From Bradyrhizobium sp. AZCC 1693 (GTDB lineage: Bacteria; Pseudomonadota; Alphaproteobacteria; Rhizobiales; Xanthobacteraceae): 64,000 nt of DNA. Location of the stretch: the NCBI RefSeq assembly GCF_036924745.1, contig NZ_JAZHSD010000001.1, forward strand, positions 4,402,001 to 4,466,000. The letters run 5' to 3'. Under the pieces are notes generated by a model. The model did no database searches. It was not told the DNA's origin and was given only the letters and a program-made list of their open reading frames with translations. How positions within the stretch are numbered: the first letter of the stretch is position 1; each line of letters begins with the position of its first letter. The position numbers and the translations under genes are program-made. Below are positions 1-8,293 of the stretch, one piece after another.

Positions 1-344
1 GAGCTTTTCGGATTGGCGGCCGCCACGATCTGCGGCGGCAGCGCGAGGCTCTCCAGCAGCGGCACGATGTAGACGCAATTGGTCTCGAGCACCGCGCCGT
101 CGGAGAGGTCGATCTCGTGCAGCTTCAGCTCGTCGATGCGCTCGGCGACGGTTGAGCCGGGACCGGGCAGAAAGCTCGCGCGCACCCGGTAGGCGATGTC
201 GCCAAGCCGCAGATCGAGGCTCGCCGGCTGGATCTGGCTTTCGACAAAGGGATATTCCGGCAGGATCAGGCCCGCATCTGCCATCGCCGCGATCATGCGG
301 TCGGGCAGAATTCCGTTGGCGTCGGGCGGAAGCGTGAACGGCAC
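1..344 (-). CDS. dcd: dCTP deaminase, N-terminal part (cut by window edge)
   Basis: Predicted 2'-deoxycytidine 5'-triphosphate deaminase, converting dCTP to dUTP in pyrimidine deoxynucleotide supply. About 114 N-terminal residues are visible and the C-terminus lies outside the window. The reverse strand reads VPFTLPPDANGILPDRMIAA and then contains QPASLDLRLGD, the signature block of dCTP deaminases. I chose the GTG at 344-342, with a GAGG about 10 nt upstream; an in-frame TTG lies eight codons further upstream and an in-frame stop bounds it. The gene is divergent from metZ. The catalytic Glu region is not visible, so identity rests on the N-terminal domain. Confidence 0.85.
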   Translation of the reverse strand, partial: MPFTLPPDANGILPDRMIAAMADAGLILPEYPFVESQIQPASLDLRLGDIAYRVRASFLPGPGSTVAERIDELKLHEIDLSDGAVLETNCVYIVPLLESLALPPQIVAAANPKS

Positions 345-461
345 GGCGCGATCCTCAATACGGCCCAAAACTCATCCAAACCTCGTAAATATGGGCTTTT
401 AGGGGTTATCCGATGGCCGCCTTGACGGGAAGGGCGCGAGGTAATATCAGCATGACTTATC

Positions 462-515
462 CCGTGGTGATTTGAGCCGGCCGGCTTGCAGCCACGTTAA
501 ATAAGTCGCTAAACA
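462..515 (+). promoter_or_regulatory. SAM-II riboswitch aptamer upstream of metZ
   Basis: The RNA matches the SAM-II (metA motif) consensus. P1 pairs CGTGG (463-467) with CCACG (492-496). The P1 loop carries TGATTT and CTTGCAG. After P1 comes TTAAATAAGTCGCTAAA (497-513), whose GCTAAA end can form the pseudoknot with the loop TTTGAGC. SAM-II elements are known before metA/metX/metZ genes of alphaproteobacteria and repress them when SAM is abundant. It lies 91 nt before the metZ start codon, with an expression platform directly downstream. Confidence 0.95.
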
Positions 516-535
516 GGCCGGGGACACGTGTGATC

Positions 536-569
536 CCGGCCTGTGGAAATTTTTCCAGGCCGGTTTTTT
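536..569 (+). terminator. Intrinsic terminator of the metZ leader (riboswitch expression platform)
   Basis: CCGGCCT (536-542) pairs with AGGCCGG (557-563), with an inner GGAAA/TTTCC helix, followed by six T (564-569). An alternative hairpin pairs CAGGCCGGGGA (514-524) with TCCCGGCCTG (534-543). It would occupy the left arm of the terminator, so the two structures are mutually exclusive. The arrangement suggests SAM-dependent transcription attenuation. Confidence 0.8.
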
Positions 570-606
570 GTGACCATTTTTCAATGGTGGTCATGGCGGA
601 GGTCAC

Positions 607-1800
607 ATGTCTGAGACTGGTTCTACCAAGCATTATCGTCCCGAAACCCGCCTTGTCCATGGCGGCACGCTGCGCTCGCAATTCGGCGAGACGTCGGAGG
701 CGCTGTTCCTAACCCAAGGCTACGTCTACGACAGCGCGGAGCAGTGCGAGGCCCGATTCAAGGGCCAGGATCCCGGCTTTATCTATTCGCGCTATTCCAA
801 CCCGACGATCGAGATGTTCGAGCGCCGCATGATCCAACTCGAGGGCGCGGAAGCCGCGCGCTCGACCGCAACCGGCATGGCCGCGGTGACGACCGCGATC
901 CTCGCACCGCTCCGGGCCGGCGACCACGTGGTCGCTTCGAAAGCCCTGTTCGGCTCGTGCCTTTACGTGGTGCAGGATCTGCTGCCGCGCTACGGCATCG
1001 AGACGACGCTGGTCGACGGTCTTGATCTCGACCAGTGGCAGCGCGCGTTGCGGCCGAACACCAGGTCCTTCTTCCTGGAGAGCCCGACCAATCCGACGCT
1101 CGACGTGCTCGACATCCCGGCGATTGCCGAGATCGCGCACAGTGGCGGCGCACGGCTGATCGTCGATAACGTCTTCGCCACGCCGATCTGGCAGAGCCCG
1201 CTTTCGCTCGGCGCCGACGTCGTGGTCTACTCCGCGACCAAGCATATCGACGGCCAGGGCCGCTGCCTGGGCGGCATCATCCTGTCGTCGGAAGCTTTCA
1301 TCGCCGAGCACATCCACAACTTCATGCGCCAGACCGGGCCGTCGCTCTCGCCGTTCAACGCCTGGGCCCTGCTCAAGGGCCTGGAGACGCTTGGCGTGCG
1401 CGTGCGCGCGCAGACCGAGACGGCGGGCAAGGTCGCCGACGTGCTCGCGTCGCACCCGAAGATTTCGCGGCTGATCTATCCCGGCCGCGCGGATCATCCG
1501 CAGGCGGCGCTGGTGAAGAAGCAGATGCGCGCCGGCTCGACGCTGGTCGGCTTCGAGGTCAAGGGCGGCAAGCAGGCCGCGTTCCGCTGCCTCAACGCGC
1601 TGCAGATCGCGCGCATCTCGAATAATCTCGGCGACGCCAAGAGCCTCGTCACCCATCCTGCGACCACGACGCATCAGCGCCTGACGCCGGAGGCGCGCGC
1701 CGAACTCGGCATCAGCGAAGGTTTCATTCGCTTCTCGGCCGGGCTCGAGCATGCCGATGATCTGATCGAGGATTTTGCGGCGGCGCTGGAGAAGGCGTGA
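607..1800 (+). CDS. metZ: O-succinylhomoserine sulfhydrylase
   Basis: Cytoplasmic PLP enzyme of the Cys/Met-metabolism family (397 aa, normal length) that makes homocysteine from O-succinylhomoserine and sulfide. The PLP-binding motif SATKHIDGQG is present with the Schiff-base lysine at about residue 212, and the YSRYSNPT substrate/PLP loop is near residue 60. The start ATG at 607 has a GGAGG Shine-Dalgarno at 598-602. It is monocistronic and preceded by a SAM-II riboswitch with a terminator, which fits feedback by the end product SAM. The MetZ assignment rather than cystathionine gamma-synthase rests on overall resemblance and the SAM-II context. Confidence 0.95.
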   Translation: MSETGSTKHYRPETRLVHGGTLRSQFGETSEALFLTQGYVYDSAEQCEARFKGQDPGFIYSRYSNPTIEMFERRMIQLEGAEAARSTATGMAAVTTAILAPLRAGDHVVASKALFGSCLYVVQDLLPRYGIETTLVDGLDLDQWQRALRPNTRSFFLESPTNPTLDVLDIPAIAEIAHSGGARLIVDNVFATPIWQSPLSLGADVVVYSATKHIDGQGRCLGGIILSSEAFIAEHIHNFMRQTGPSLSPFNAWALLKGLETLGVRVRAQTETAGKVADVLASHPKISRLIYPGRADHPQAALVKKQMRAGSTLVGFEVKGGKQAAFRCLNALQIARISNNLGDAKSLVTHPATTTHQRLTPEARAELGISEGFIRFSAGLEHADDLIEDFAAALEKA

Positions 1801-1821
1801 GTGATTGCAACGCATGACAAT

Positions 1822-1943
1822 GTCGTCCCTGCGAACGCAGGGACCCATAACCACGGGGAATTGTGAGTTAGGCAAGACGTCTGCTACTGCCTTTGATCAT
1901 TTGGGCCGCGGCGTATGGGTCCCTGCGTGCGCAGGGACGACGG
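1822..1943. repeat. Paired inverted REP element, unit A
   Basis: Two inverted copies of a palindrome with core CCTGCGNNCGCAGG face each other about 50 bp apart. The left copy starts at 1822 and runs into CCCATAACCAC; the right copy is GCGTATGGGT followed by the core and GACGACGG, ending at 1943. It sits in the 295-bp gap after metZ. The same unit recurs at 7228, 10533, 22755, 29177, 37123 and 43493. Confidence 0.9.
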
Positions 1944-2010
1944 TGATGCGTTAGCCCAGCGTTACATCGGCCGATACGTGCGCTCGTCGCAAGGCGGTTG
2001 GCACAAAATA

Positions 2011-2035
2011 TCGAAAACAACCCCATGCACAGTAG
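2011..2035. repeat. 25-bp dispersed repeat, copy 1
   Basis: A 25-bp sequence beginning TCGAAAACAACCCCATGCA differs at one position from 61789-61813. Both copies lie beside the 3' or 5' edge of a minus-strand gene, outside coding sequence. Function unknown. Confidence 0.7.
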
Positions 2036-2095
2036 CCTGGTATCATTGGCGTGGATGCCTTGAGCGATCTGGTGATGGATGGCGCGCTAGCGCAA

Positions 2096-3148
2096 CTACA
2101 TCGGTCTGTACGCCCGCACGTCGGCGGGCACGTTGACGCCGAGCTTGATCTGGCCGACCGATTTGATGATGTCGTCGCCGAGCAGTTGGGCGAAGCAGGC
2201 GTAGCCCCAGTCGCTCATGTGCAGGCCGTCGGAGATGACGAAATTCTCGATCGGGATCGCCTGCTTCTCGTGCCAGTCCCTCATCACTTCGAAGCGCGGG
2301 AACACTCCGACGCGACGGAGCTCGGCGACCTTTGAGAGCAGCTTCACCATCTTGCCGGCGTTTTCCGCCTTGGCGGTGACGGCCGGCGAATATTGCGGAT
2401 CGACCAGCACGAGATCGGCGCCCGCGGCCTGAATCCGCGCGATGCCCTCTTCCACGACCTTCGCGGTCTCGGTGGGATCGAGGTTACGCAGCACAGCGTT
2501 GGTGCCGACCTGCCAGATCACCATATCCGGATGCACGTCGATGACTTCGGTCTGCAGCCGCTTCATCATCTCTGGCGCGTCGTCGCCGCCCTTGCCGCGA
2601 TTGACGACGGTGATGTCGGCCGTCGGATATTGCCGGCGCAACTGCGCCGCCAGGCGGTTCGGGTAATTGAATTCCGGCGAGGTCGAGCCGTAGCCCTGGG
2701 TCGACGACGAGCCGAAGGCGACGATCACGACCGGCTTGCCCGCCGCGAGCTTGCCCGCGACATGCGGCAGCGACCCCATCGATCTGGAGACGCCCTTCGG
2801 CGACTGGCAAGGCACACGGCTGAAGATATCGCCGGCCGACTTCGCGACCTCTTTCACTTTATCGATCGCCTTGCCGGCGATGCCCTTCTGCGCTGCCGGC
2901 TTGGCCGGATCGACGGCCGCGCCTGTCGGCTTGGCCGCTTCATCCTTGCCTGCAGACTCGGACTTCTTTTCAGATTCAGCCTTGTTTTCAGATCCAGCCT
3001 TGGTTTTGGCGTTGTCGGACAGCGCCGCCTGCTGCGGGGCCGTCTGCGCAAGCAGCGGCGACACCGGGGCAGGCATCATCAGCACCAGGCTCGCGGCAAA
3101 AAAGACGGTCGGCAATGTCGACAAACAAAAAGGGTAGTGACGGCTCAT
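2096..3148 (-). CDS. Exported SGNH/GDSL-family hydrolase (intact catalytic motifs)
   Basis: 350 aa with an N-terminal signal-like hydrophobic segment (residues 12-35), a low-complexity Ala/Lys/Glu linker (about 40-105) and an SGNH hydrolase domain. Block I is FGSSSTQG (Ser nucleophile), block III is VGTNAV (oxyanion Asn) and block V is DGLHMSD (Asp/His). This suggests a periplasmic esterase or deacylase/acyltransferase. It is the last gene of an operon opgC-SGNH-SGNH, 14 bp after the preceding gene, of which it is a paralogue (shared GADxVLxxPQYSP). By analogy to other acyltransferase plus SGNH pairs it probably modifies succinyl or acetyl groups on a periplasmic glucan; the substrate is inferred. 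Confidence 0.8.
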   Translation of the reverse strand: MSRHYPFCLSTLPTVFFAASLVLMMPAPVSPLLAQTAPQQAALSDNAKTKAGSENKAESEKKSESAGKDEAAKPTGAAVDPAKPAAQKGIAGKAIDKVKEVAKSAGDIFSRVPCQSPKGVSRSMGSLPHVAGKLAAGKPVVIVAFGSSSTQGYGSTSPEFNYPNRLAAQLRRQYPTADITVVNRGKGGDDAPEMMKRLQTEVIDVHPDMVIWQVGTNAVLRNLDPTETAKVVEEGIARIQAAGADLVLVDPQYSPAVTAKAENAGKMVKLLSKVAELRRVGVFPRFEVMRDWHEKQAIPIENFVISDGLHMSDWGYACFAQLLGDDIIKSVGQIKLGVNVPADVRAYRPM

Positions 3149-3162
3149 TAACGCTAGTTTCC

Positions 3163-3933
3163 CTAATTCTGCTGCGCCTGATCGAGGCGGGCCGCATCGA
3201 GCACAAATTTCGACAGCGCGCGGCCGAGGCAGGCATGAACCCGTTTGGCCATGTCGGTGCCATGAACGGTACTGAACAGATCGAAATCTCCGGCGTCGTT
3301 CCAGTGACGCATAATGCCAAACCGGTCGAACAGCGGAACATTATGCTGCTGCGCCACCACGCGCATATTATCCAGGTATGGCGACGCAGAAATCATCGTC
3401 TCCGTGCGCGGGCTGTATTGCGGATTGATCAGGACCACATCGGCGCCCGCATTTTGCAGCGCAACAACCCCTTCGCCGACGGCGCCGCGAAAATCGTCGG
3501 GATCGACGGATCGCATAGCATCGACGGTTCCGGTCTGCCAGATGACCAAAGTAGGCCTTTTTGCTTCCACCAGCTTAACGAGGGCGGCGTCGGTCTCCTC
3601 CGCGGATTTTCCGGGCTGTAGTTCTACGGATAGATTGATCGGGATCGAGGGCAGCTTCTCCTTCAGCGCGGCCTGCAATTGGGCGGGATAGGCGCTGTCG
3701 GCCGAAGCGGCGATGGTCGAGGAACGGCTGCCCACCACGAGGATGGTCAGCGGCCGGCCGTTCTTGACGGCCTCGGTGACCTTCGGCAGCAGGCTTTCGG
3801 TGCTCAGGAGATAGGCCGGCACCTCGCAGGTCTGGGGTGAGGCCTGGGGGGCATCCTCGGCTCGCGCCAAACCGGTAGCCGCAAGACCGGCGAACAGGGA
3901 CAGGGCTAGTACGGCTCCAGAACCGGGCCTCAT
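3163..3933 (-). CDS. SGNH-fold protein with degenerate active site
   Basis: 256 aa with a signal peptide (MRPGSGAVLALSLFAGLAATG, cleavage near ARA-ED). It is a paralogue of the next gene, sharing the QxGTxxAxRxxDP and GADVVLINPQYSP segments. The catalytic positions differ: block I reads VVGSRSST, with Arg where the nucleophile Ser aligns; block III reads TGTVDA with no Asn; block V reads STVH instead of DxxH. This suggests a pseudoenzyme that may bind a glycan or partner. I chose ATG 3933 because GGAGGG lies directly upstream and the start overlaps the opgC stop as ATGA; a longer upstream reading is possible but would sit inside opgC. Confidence 0.75.
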   Translation of the reverse strand: MRPGSGAVLALSLFAGLAATGLARAEDAPQASPQTCEVPAYLLSTESLLPKVTEAVKNGRPLTILVVGSRSSTIAASADSAYPAQLQAALKEKLPSIPINLSVELQPGKSAEETDAALVKLVEAKRPTLVIWQTGTVDAMRSVDPDDFRGAVGEGVVALQNAGADVVLINPQYSPRTETMISASPYLDNMRVVAQQHNVPLFDRFGIMRHWNDAGDFDLFSTVHGTDMAKRVHACLGRALSKFVLDAARLDQAQQN

Positions 3934-5171
3934 ACGCTCCCTCCAGCCATATCGGCATTGCCGCCCGTGCGCTTGGTCCTGGACGCATCTTTGTCGGCCG
4001 AATGCTTGTACCACGAAATCACCCACGCCACGCCCCACATGACGAGGATTCCGGTCAGGCTGACCAGGGCGTGCATAAAGGCACCGCCGGAAACCTCGGC
4101 CAGCACGAAATGCCCTGCGAAGGCCAGGAAGACGCCGAGACAGAATATCTCAAGCGAATGCTGGCCGCACAGGATCAATGGTCGCAGCCAGGGCGATTTC
4201 AGCCCCGGCCAATCCCTGGGCAGGAAGCGCACGGTGAGCGCCGCCAGCGCCAGAAAATGGGCAAACCGCAGCACGTCCAGATCGGTCTTGGTGATCGGGT
4301 ACATCCACTGTTCGATCAGCTTCGGCATCAGAAAGCTGAGCTGCGGTATGTGCCAGGTCAAGGTGACGAAGAATGAAAACAGCAGATAGGCAATGCAGAT
4401 CCACATCGTCACCGGCGACGACAGGATCCGCGACATCCGCGCGGCGCCGCCGAGCGCGCACCAGGCGCCGAACACGAACAGCAACTGCCAGGCGAACGGG
4501 TTGAAGATCCAGAAGCCGCTCGGATAGGCCGTCAGGTACCAGTCGAACTGCCAGGTCAGCGCGTACAGCAGCACCGACAGGCCGAGCGACACGTCAGGCC
4601 GCCACTTCATCAGCCACAGGACGATCGGCAAAAACAGCATCAGCACGATGTAGAGCGGCAGCACGTCCATGTTGACCGGGCGGAAGCGCAACAGCAGCGC
4701 CTGCACGATGGTGACGTCAGGCTGCTTGAGAAAATCCATGATGCCCATTTCTTCGCTGTAGAGCGGGTTCTCGAAACGGGTCGCGACGTAGGAAATTTCG
4801 GCGAGGAAGATCGTGAACAGGAACACATGCGCGACGTAGATCTGCCAGACCCGGCGCATGATGCGCGCGGTCGCCACCACGAAGCCGGCCTGCAACATCG
4901 CGCGGCCGTAGACGAAGGCGGCGGTGTAGCCGGAGATGAAGATGAAGATTTCGGTGGCGTCGGAAAATCCGTAATTGCGGATGGTGAACCAGGTCAGGAT
5001 ATTGGTCGGCAGATGATCGACGAAGATCAGCCACAGCGCCATGCCGCGAAACAGGTCGAGCCGCAATTCGCGCTCGCCGGCCACCGGTAGCGCAATCGCC
5101 GGCGCGGCAGACACCGCAGCCTTGCTGTCGCTGAGAGGCGTTCCGGCAACTGGATCGGCAATGGACGACAT
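3930..5171 (-). CDS. opgC: OpgC-type membrane acyltransferase for periplasmic glucans
   Basis: 413 aa polytopic membrane protein with about ten hydrophobic segments. The N-terminal RELRLDLFRGMALWLIFVDH (about residues 33-52) matches the start of the OpgC/acyltransferase-3-like family, in which OpgC adds succinyl groups to osmoregulated periplasmic glucans. The second segment SGYTAAFVYGRAM is also typical. It is first in a three-gene operon and its stop overlaps the next start by 4 bp. Bradyrhizobium makes cyclic beta-1,3/1,6 glucans, so these are a plausible target. The succinyl donor and exact target are not readable from sequence. Confidence 0.85.
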   Translation of the reverse strand: MSSIADPVAGTPLSDSKAAVSAAPAIALPVAGERELRLDLFRGMALWLIFVDHLPTNILTWFTIRNYGFSDATEIFIFISGYTAAFVYGRAMLQAGFVVATARIMRRVWQIYVAHVFLFTIFLAEISYVATRFENPLYSEEMGIMDFLKQPDVTIVQALLLRFRPVNMDVLPLYIVLMLFLPIVLWLMKWRPDVSLGLSVLLYALTWQFDWYLTAYPSGFWIFNPFAWQLLFVFGAWCALGGAARMSRILSSPVTMWICIAYLLFSFFVTLTWHIPQLSFLMPKLIEQWMYPITKTDLDVLRFAHFLALAALTVRFLPRDWPGLKSPWLRPLILCGQHSLEIFCLGVFLAFAGHFVLAEVSGGAFMHALVSLTGILVMWGVAWVISWYKHSADKDASRTKRTGGNADMAGGSV

Positions 5172-5405
5172 CTGGCACCGTGAGTTGAGCTTTTACGCGT
5201 GCACTGTCCGGGACAGGATAATATCGGCCCGCACCTTGCGCACAAGATGCGCAAACAGATACGGGGCCGGACCGCGCGCGGGTGCGCTCTAGACTGGAAC
5301 TATGTTGAAACCGCGATCAAACAACCGGCAAACCCGGCGGGCCGGAGATTGTTCCCCCGGCATTCTTGGCTATGATACCGAGCAGGATTTCCGAAAGCTG
5401 CCAGC

Positions 5406-5798
5406 ATGTACCGCGCCGTCACCCGCCAGATCGAGGTCACCGTCGAACCGAACTTCCTGCCCGAGCGCTCGTCGGTCGATCGCGGCCAGTATTTCTGGTC
5501 CTACACCATCGTCATCACCAATACCGGCGCCGAGACCGTGCAGCTCCGCACCCGGCACTGGATCATCACCGACGCCACCGGCCGCAAGCAGGAAGTCCGC
5601 GGCGAAGGCGTGGTCGGCGAGCAGCCCGTGCTCGCGCCGGGCGAACGTTTCGAATACACGAGCGGCGTGCCGCTGCCGACCGCCTCGGGCTTCATGACCG
5701 GGCGCTACCAGATGGTCAGCGAAAGCGGCGAGCGGTTCGAGATCGACGTGCCGACGTTCTCGCTGGATAGCCCCGATAAGAGGCGGGTGTTGAATTAG
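5406..5798 (+). CDS. apaG: ApaG/Co2+-Mg2+ efflux-associated domain protein
   Basis: 130 aa, full length for ApaG, a single fibronectin-III-like domain. Typical features are the N-terminal QIEVTVEPNFLPERS, YFWSYTIVITNTG, LRTRHWIITDATG and GVPLPTASGFMTGRYQM. The molecular role is not settled; the family was named from the E. coli apaGH operon and is linked to cation or nucleotide metabolism. It stands alone here, with 234 bp between it and divergent opgC. ATG 5406 gives the canonical MYR start. Confidence 0.93.
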   Translation: MYRAVTRQIEVTVEPNFLPERSSVDRGQYFWSYTIVITNTGAETVQLRTRHWIITDATGRKQEVRGEGVVGEQPVLAPGERFEYTSGVPLPTASGFMTGRYQMVSESGERFEIDVPTFSLDSPDKRRVLN

Positions 5799-5815
5799 GG
5801 CCAAGGCGATCTGCC

Positions 5816-5963
5816 CGTCATTGCGAGTGCAGTGAAGTCATCGAAACAACGAAGCTGTCGTCGCCCGGCTTGACCGGGCGATCCAGTACGCTGCGGCCTA
5901 TCGGTTCAATCACTGGCGTCTCTGGAATACTGGGTCGCCCGGTCAAGCCGGGCGATGACGACT
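5816..5963. repeat. Composite intergenic palindromic repeat after apaG
   Basis: The 357-bp gap 5799-6155 contains a GTCATTGCGAG half-element (5817-5827), related to the repeat at 35539, and then a pair of inverted palindromes: TCGCCCGGCTTGACCGGGCGA near 5859-5882 and its mirror GTCGCCCGGTCAAGCCGG at 5934-5951. The arms (CCAGTA/TACTGG) face each other. I see no gene in the rest of the gap. Confidence 0.8.
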
Positions 5964-6155
5964 GAATATGCATCTGCATTCTCGCAACGCAATGCGCCCG
6001 AGGTTTGCATCTTCGTTTGCCGTCTTCGAAATAGAGGGCGCAATGTCGCGGATAGATGGTGGGCACGCTCCGCTTTGCCCGCTCCGCGAAACTCGATCGC
6101 CATTCGGGGAAGGGAGCGCACCGGGCGTGTGGCGATAGCGTGCGCAATAGACCGC

Positions 6156-7160
6156 CTACTCCTCCACGCCCGCTTCATGCGGGGTGAACTGATAGACCGA
6201 GGAGCAGAACTCGCAGGTCACCACCACCTTGTTGTCTTTCACCATCTCGGCGCGGTCTTTCGGCGCAAAGCTTTTCAGCATGGCCGACACCGCCTCGCGC
6301 GAGCAGGAGCATTGCGCGCGCAACGGCAGCGGCTTGAACACGCGTACGCCGCGTTCGTGAAACAGCCGGTACAGCAGGCGCTCGCCCGACAGATCGGGAT
6401 CGATCAGCTCGACATCCTCGACGGTGCCGATCAATGACTGGCCCTCGACCCATGCATCATCCTCGGCAACGGCATGCGTCACCGCGCCATCAGGCGCATC
6501 GCCGGGATGCAAATCAGCCTGTCGCGCCCGTTCCGGCGCCTTCGGCAGGAATTGCAGCAGCATGCCGCCGGCGCGCCAGCGGTGCTTCGGGCCGCTGCCA
6601 TCGCCGCCGCGCCATTCCTCGCCGACCGCAAGCCGCACGCGGGTCGGGATCTGTTCGGAGCGCAGGAAATATTCATGCGCGGCATCTTCCAGGCTGCCGC
6701 CGTCGAGCGCCACCAGTCCCTGGTAGCGGCTCATGTCCTGTCCCTGGTCGATGGTCATGGCGAGATGACCCTTGCCGAGCAGCGTGCCGGAATCCTGGCC
6801 GTCCTTCAGCCGCCTCACGTCATAGCGCGCATAGGCGCGCAGACGGTCGGGCGCCTGGAAATCGACGATCAGGAACGACACCGGGCCATCGGTCTGCGTC
6901 TGCATGATGAAGCGGCCTTCGAATTTCAGCGCCGAGCCGAGCAGCGTCGCCAGCACGATCGCCTCGCCGAGCAGCTTGCCGACAGCAGGCGGATAATCGT
7001 GCTTGGTCAGGATATCGTCGAGCGCGGGGCCGAGCCGGGTCAGCCGGCCGCGCAGGTCGAGCTCGGCGACCTCGAACGGCAGCACCGCGTCATCGACGGG
7101 AACGGACGAGGGCGCGCGAACGGGCGCCTCGGTGATTTTGATGTCTGATTGTGAATCCAT
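6156..7160 (-). CDS. hslO: Hsp33 redox-regulated chaperonin
   Basis: 334 aa Hsp33-family holdase, activated by oxidation and unfolding and protecting cytosolic proteins from aggregation. The zinc-binding redox switch is complete: CSC at about 284-286 and CEFC at about 316-319. The N-terminal domain includes the conserved LGEAIVLATLLGSALKFEGR. An N-terminal extension of about 25 residues precedes the core. It lies downstream of the arginine genes on the same strand but separated by 194 bp with a repeat, so its cotranscription with argF is doubtful. Confidence 0.95.
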   Translation of the reverse strand: MDSQSDIKITEAPVRAPSSVPVDDAVLPFEVAELDLRGRLTRLGPALDDILTKHDYPPAVGKLLGEAIVLATLLGSALKFEGRFIMQTQTDGPVSFLIVDFQAPDRLRAYARYDVRRLKDGQDSGTLLGKGHLAMTIDQGQDMSRYQGLVALDGGSLEDAAHEYFLRSEQIPTRVRLAVGEEWRGGDGSGPKHRWRAGGMLLQFLPKAPERARQADLHPGDAPDGAVTHAVAEDDAWVEGQSLIGTVEDVELIDPDLSGERLLYRLFHERGVRVFKPLPLRAQCSCSREAVSAMLKSFAPKDRAEMVKDNKVVVTCEFCSSVYQFTPHEAGVEE

Positions 7161-7227
7161 GGCGCTTTATCTGGGGGCTAAGAGGGAAAATTGAAGGGGG
7201 TCGAAGAGGGCGAAACCATCTCCACGA

Positions 7228-7348
7228 GTCGTCCCTGCGAACGCAGGGACCCATAGCCACAGGGCGCAATTGTGAAGCACGGCGTCTACCACACTGCAGT
7301 AATCGAGAGATCACGCGGTATGGGTCCCTGCGTTCGCAGGGACGACGG
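7228..7348. repeat. Paired inverted REP element, unit B
   Basis: Left palindrome from 7228 (GTCGTCCCTGCGAACGCAGG) and inverted right copy ending in GACGACGG at 7348, about 50 bp apart. The right copy is preceded by GATCACGCGGTATGGG, also found in units F and G. It ends 7 bp before the argF stop codon and may act as its transcription terminator. Confidence 0.9.
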
Positions 7349-7354
7349 AGAAGG

Positions 7355-8293
7355 CTACGCCACTTCGTTAAAACACCACGCCAGGATGCCCTTTTGCGCG
7401 TGCAGGCGATTTTCGGCCTCGTCGAACACCACCGATTGCGGGCCGTCGATCACCTCGTCGGTGACCTCCTCGCCGCGATGCGCGGGCAGGCAGTGCATGA
7501 AGATCGCGTCCGGCTTGGCCAGCGACATCAGCTTCTCGTTGACCTGATAGGGCTTGAGCACGTTGTGGCGATGCTCGCCGTCCTTGTCGCCCATCGAAAC
7601 CCAGGTGTCCGTGACGACGCAATCGGCGCCGCGGACGGCAGCCTCGGGATCGTTGCCGAGCACGATGGGCGCTTGCGTCGCCTTGATCCAGTCCTTCATC
7701 GCCTTGTTAGGCGCGAGCTGCGGCGGGGTCGCGACATTGAGCTGGAACTTGAAACGCTCGGCCGCGTGCGCCCATGACGCCAGCACGTTGTTGTCGTCGC
7801 CGGTCCAGGCCACGGTCTTGCCCTCGATCGGCCCGCGATGCTCCTCGAAGGTCATCAAGTCGGCCATCACCTGGCAGGGATGCGAGCGCCGCGTCAGCCC
7901 GTTGATCACGGGCACGGTGGCGTGCGCGGCCAATTCCAAAAGCGCGTCGTGATTGAGGATGCGGATCATGATCGCATCGACATAGCGCGACAGCACGCGC
8001 GCGGTATCGGCGATGGTCTCGCCGCGGCCGAGCTGCATCTCGGCGCCGGTCAGCATGATGGACTCGCCGCCGAGCTGGCGCATGCCGACGTCGAACGACA
8101 CCCGCGTGCGGGTCGACGGACGTTCGAAGATCATTGCCAGCGTCTTGCCTTCGAGCGGCTTCCTGCCCTTTTCACCAAGTTTTTCTTGCGCCTTGAGCTT
8201 CGCCTTCATGTCGGCACCCAAGGCCAGCATGTTGCGCAACTCCGTTGGCGGCAGTTCGCTGATGTCGAGGAAATGACGGACGGACTTGCTCAT
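7355..8293 (-). CDS. argF: Ornithine carbamoyltransferase
   Basis: 312 aa cytosolic enzyme making citrulline from ornithine and carbamoyl phosphate. Carbamoyl-phosphate motif STRTR is at 60-64, HPCQ at 138-141, ornithine-loop SMGD at 233-236 and the catalytic HCLP at 267-270. The ATG at 8293 overlaps the argD stop (TGATG), indicating translational coupling; a GTG one codon upstream is possible. The argD-argF order matches the arginine operon of related rhizobia. Confidence 0.96.
   Translation of the reverse strand: MSKSVRHFLDISELPPTELRNMLALGADMKAKLKAQEKLGEKGRKPLEGKTLAMIFERPSTRTRVSFDVGMRQLGGESIMLTGAEMQLGRGETIADTARVLSRYVDAIMIRILNHDALLELAAHATVPVINGLTRRSHPCQVMADLMTFEEHRGPIEGKTVAWTGDDNNVLASWAHAAERFKFQLNVATPPQLAPNKAMKDWIKATQAPIVLGNDPEAAVRGADCVVTDTWVSMGDKDGEHRHNVLKPYQVNEKLMSLAKPDAIFMHCLPAHRGEEVTDEVIDGPQSVVFDEAENRLHAQKGILAWCFNEVA

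Noticed and set aside
709..1875. Long minus-strand reading frame antisense to metZ
   Set aside because: It lies entirely opposite a well-identified gene, has Arg/Ala-rich composition without recognisable motifs, and has no ribosome site. It is the usual high-GC antisense shadow.
1822..1943. Possible CRISPR-like array among the recurring palindromes
   Set aside because: Copies are scattered over tens of kilobases in inverted pairs, not in tandem with regular spacers, and no cas genes are present.
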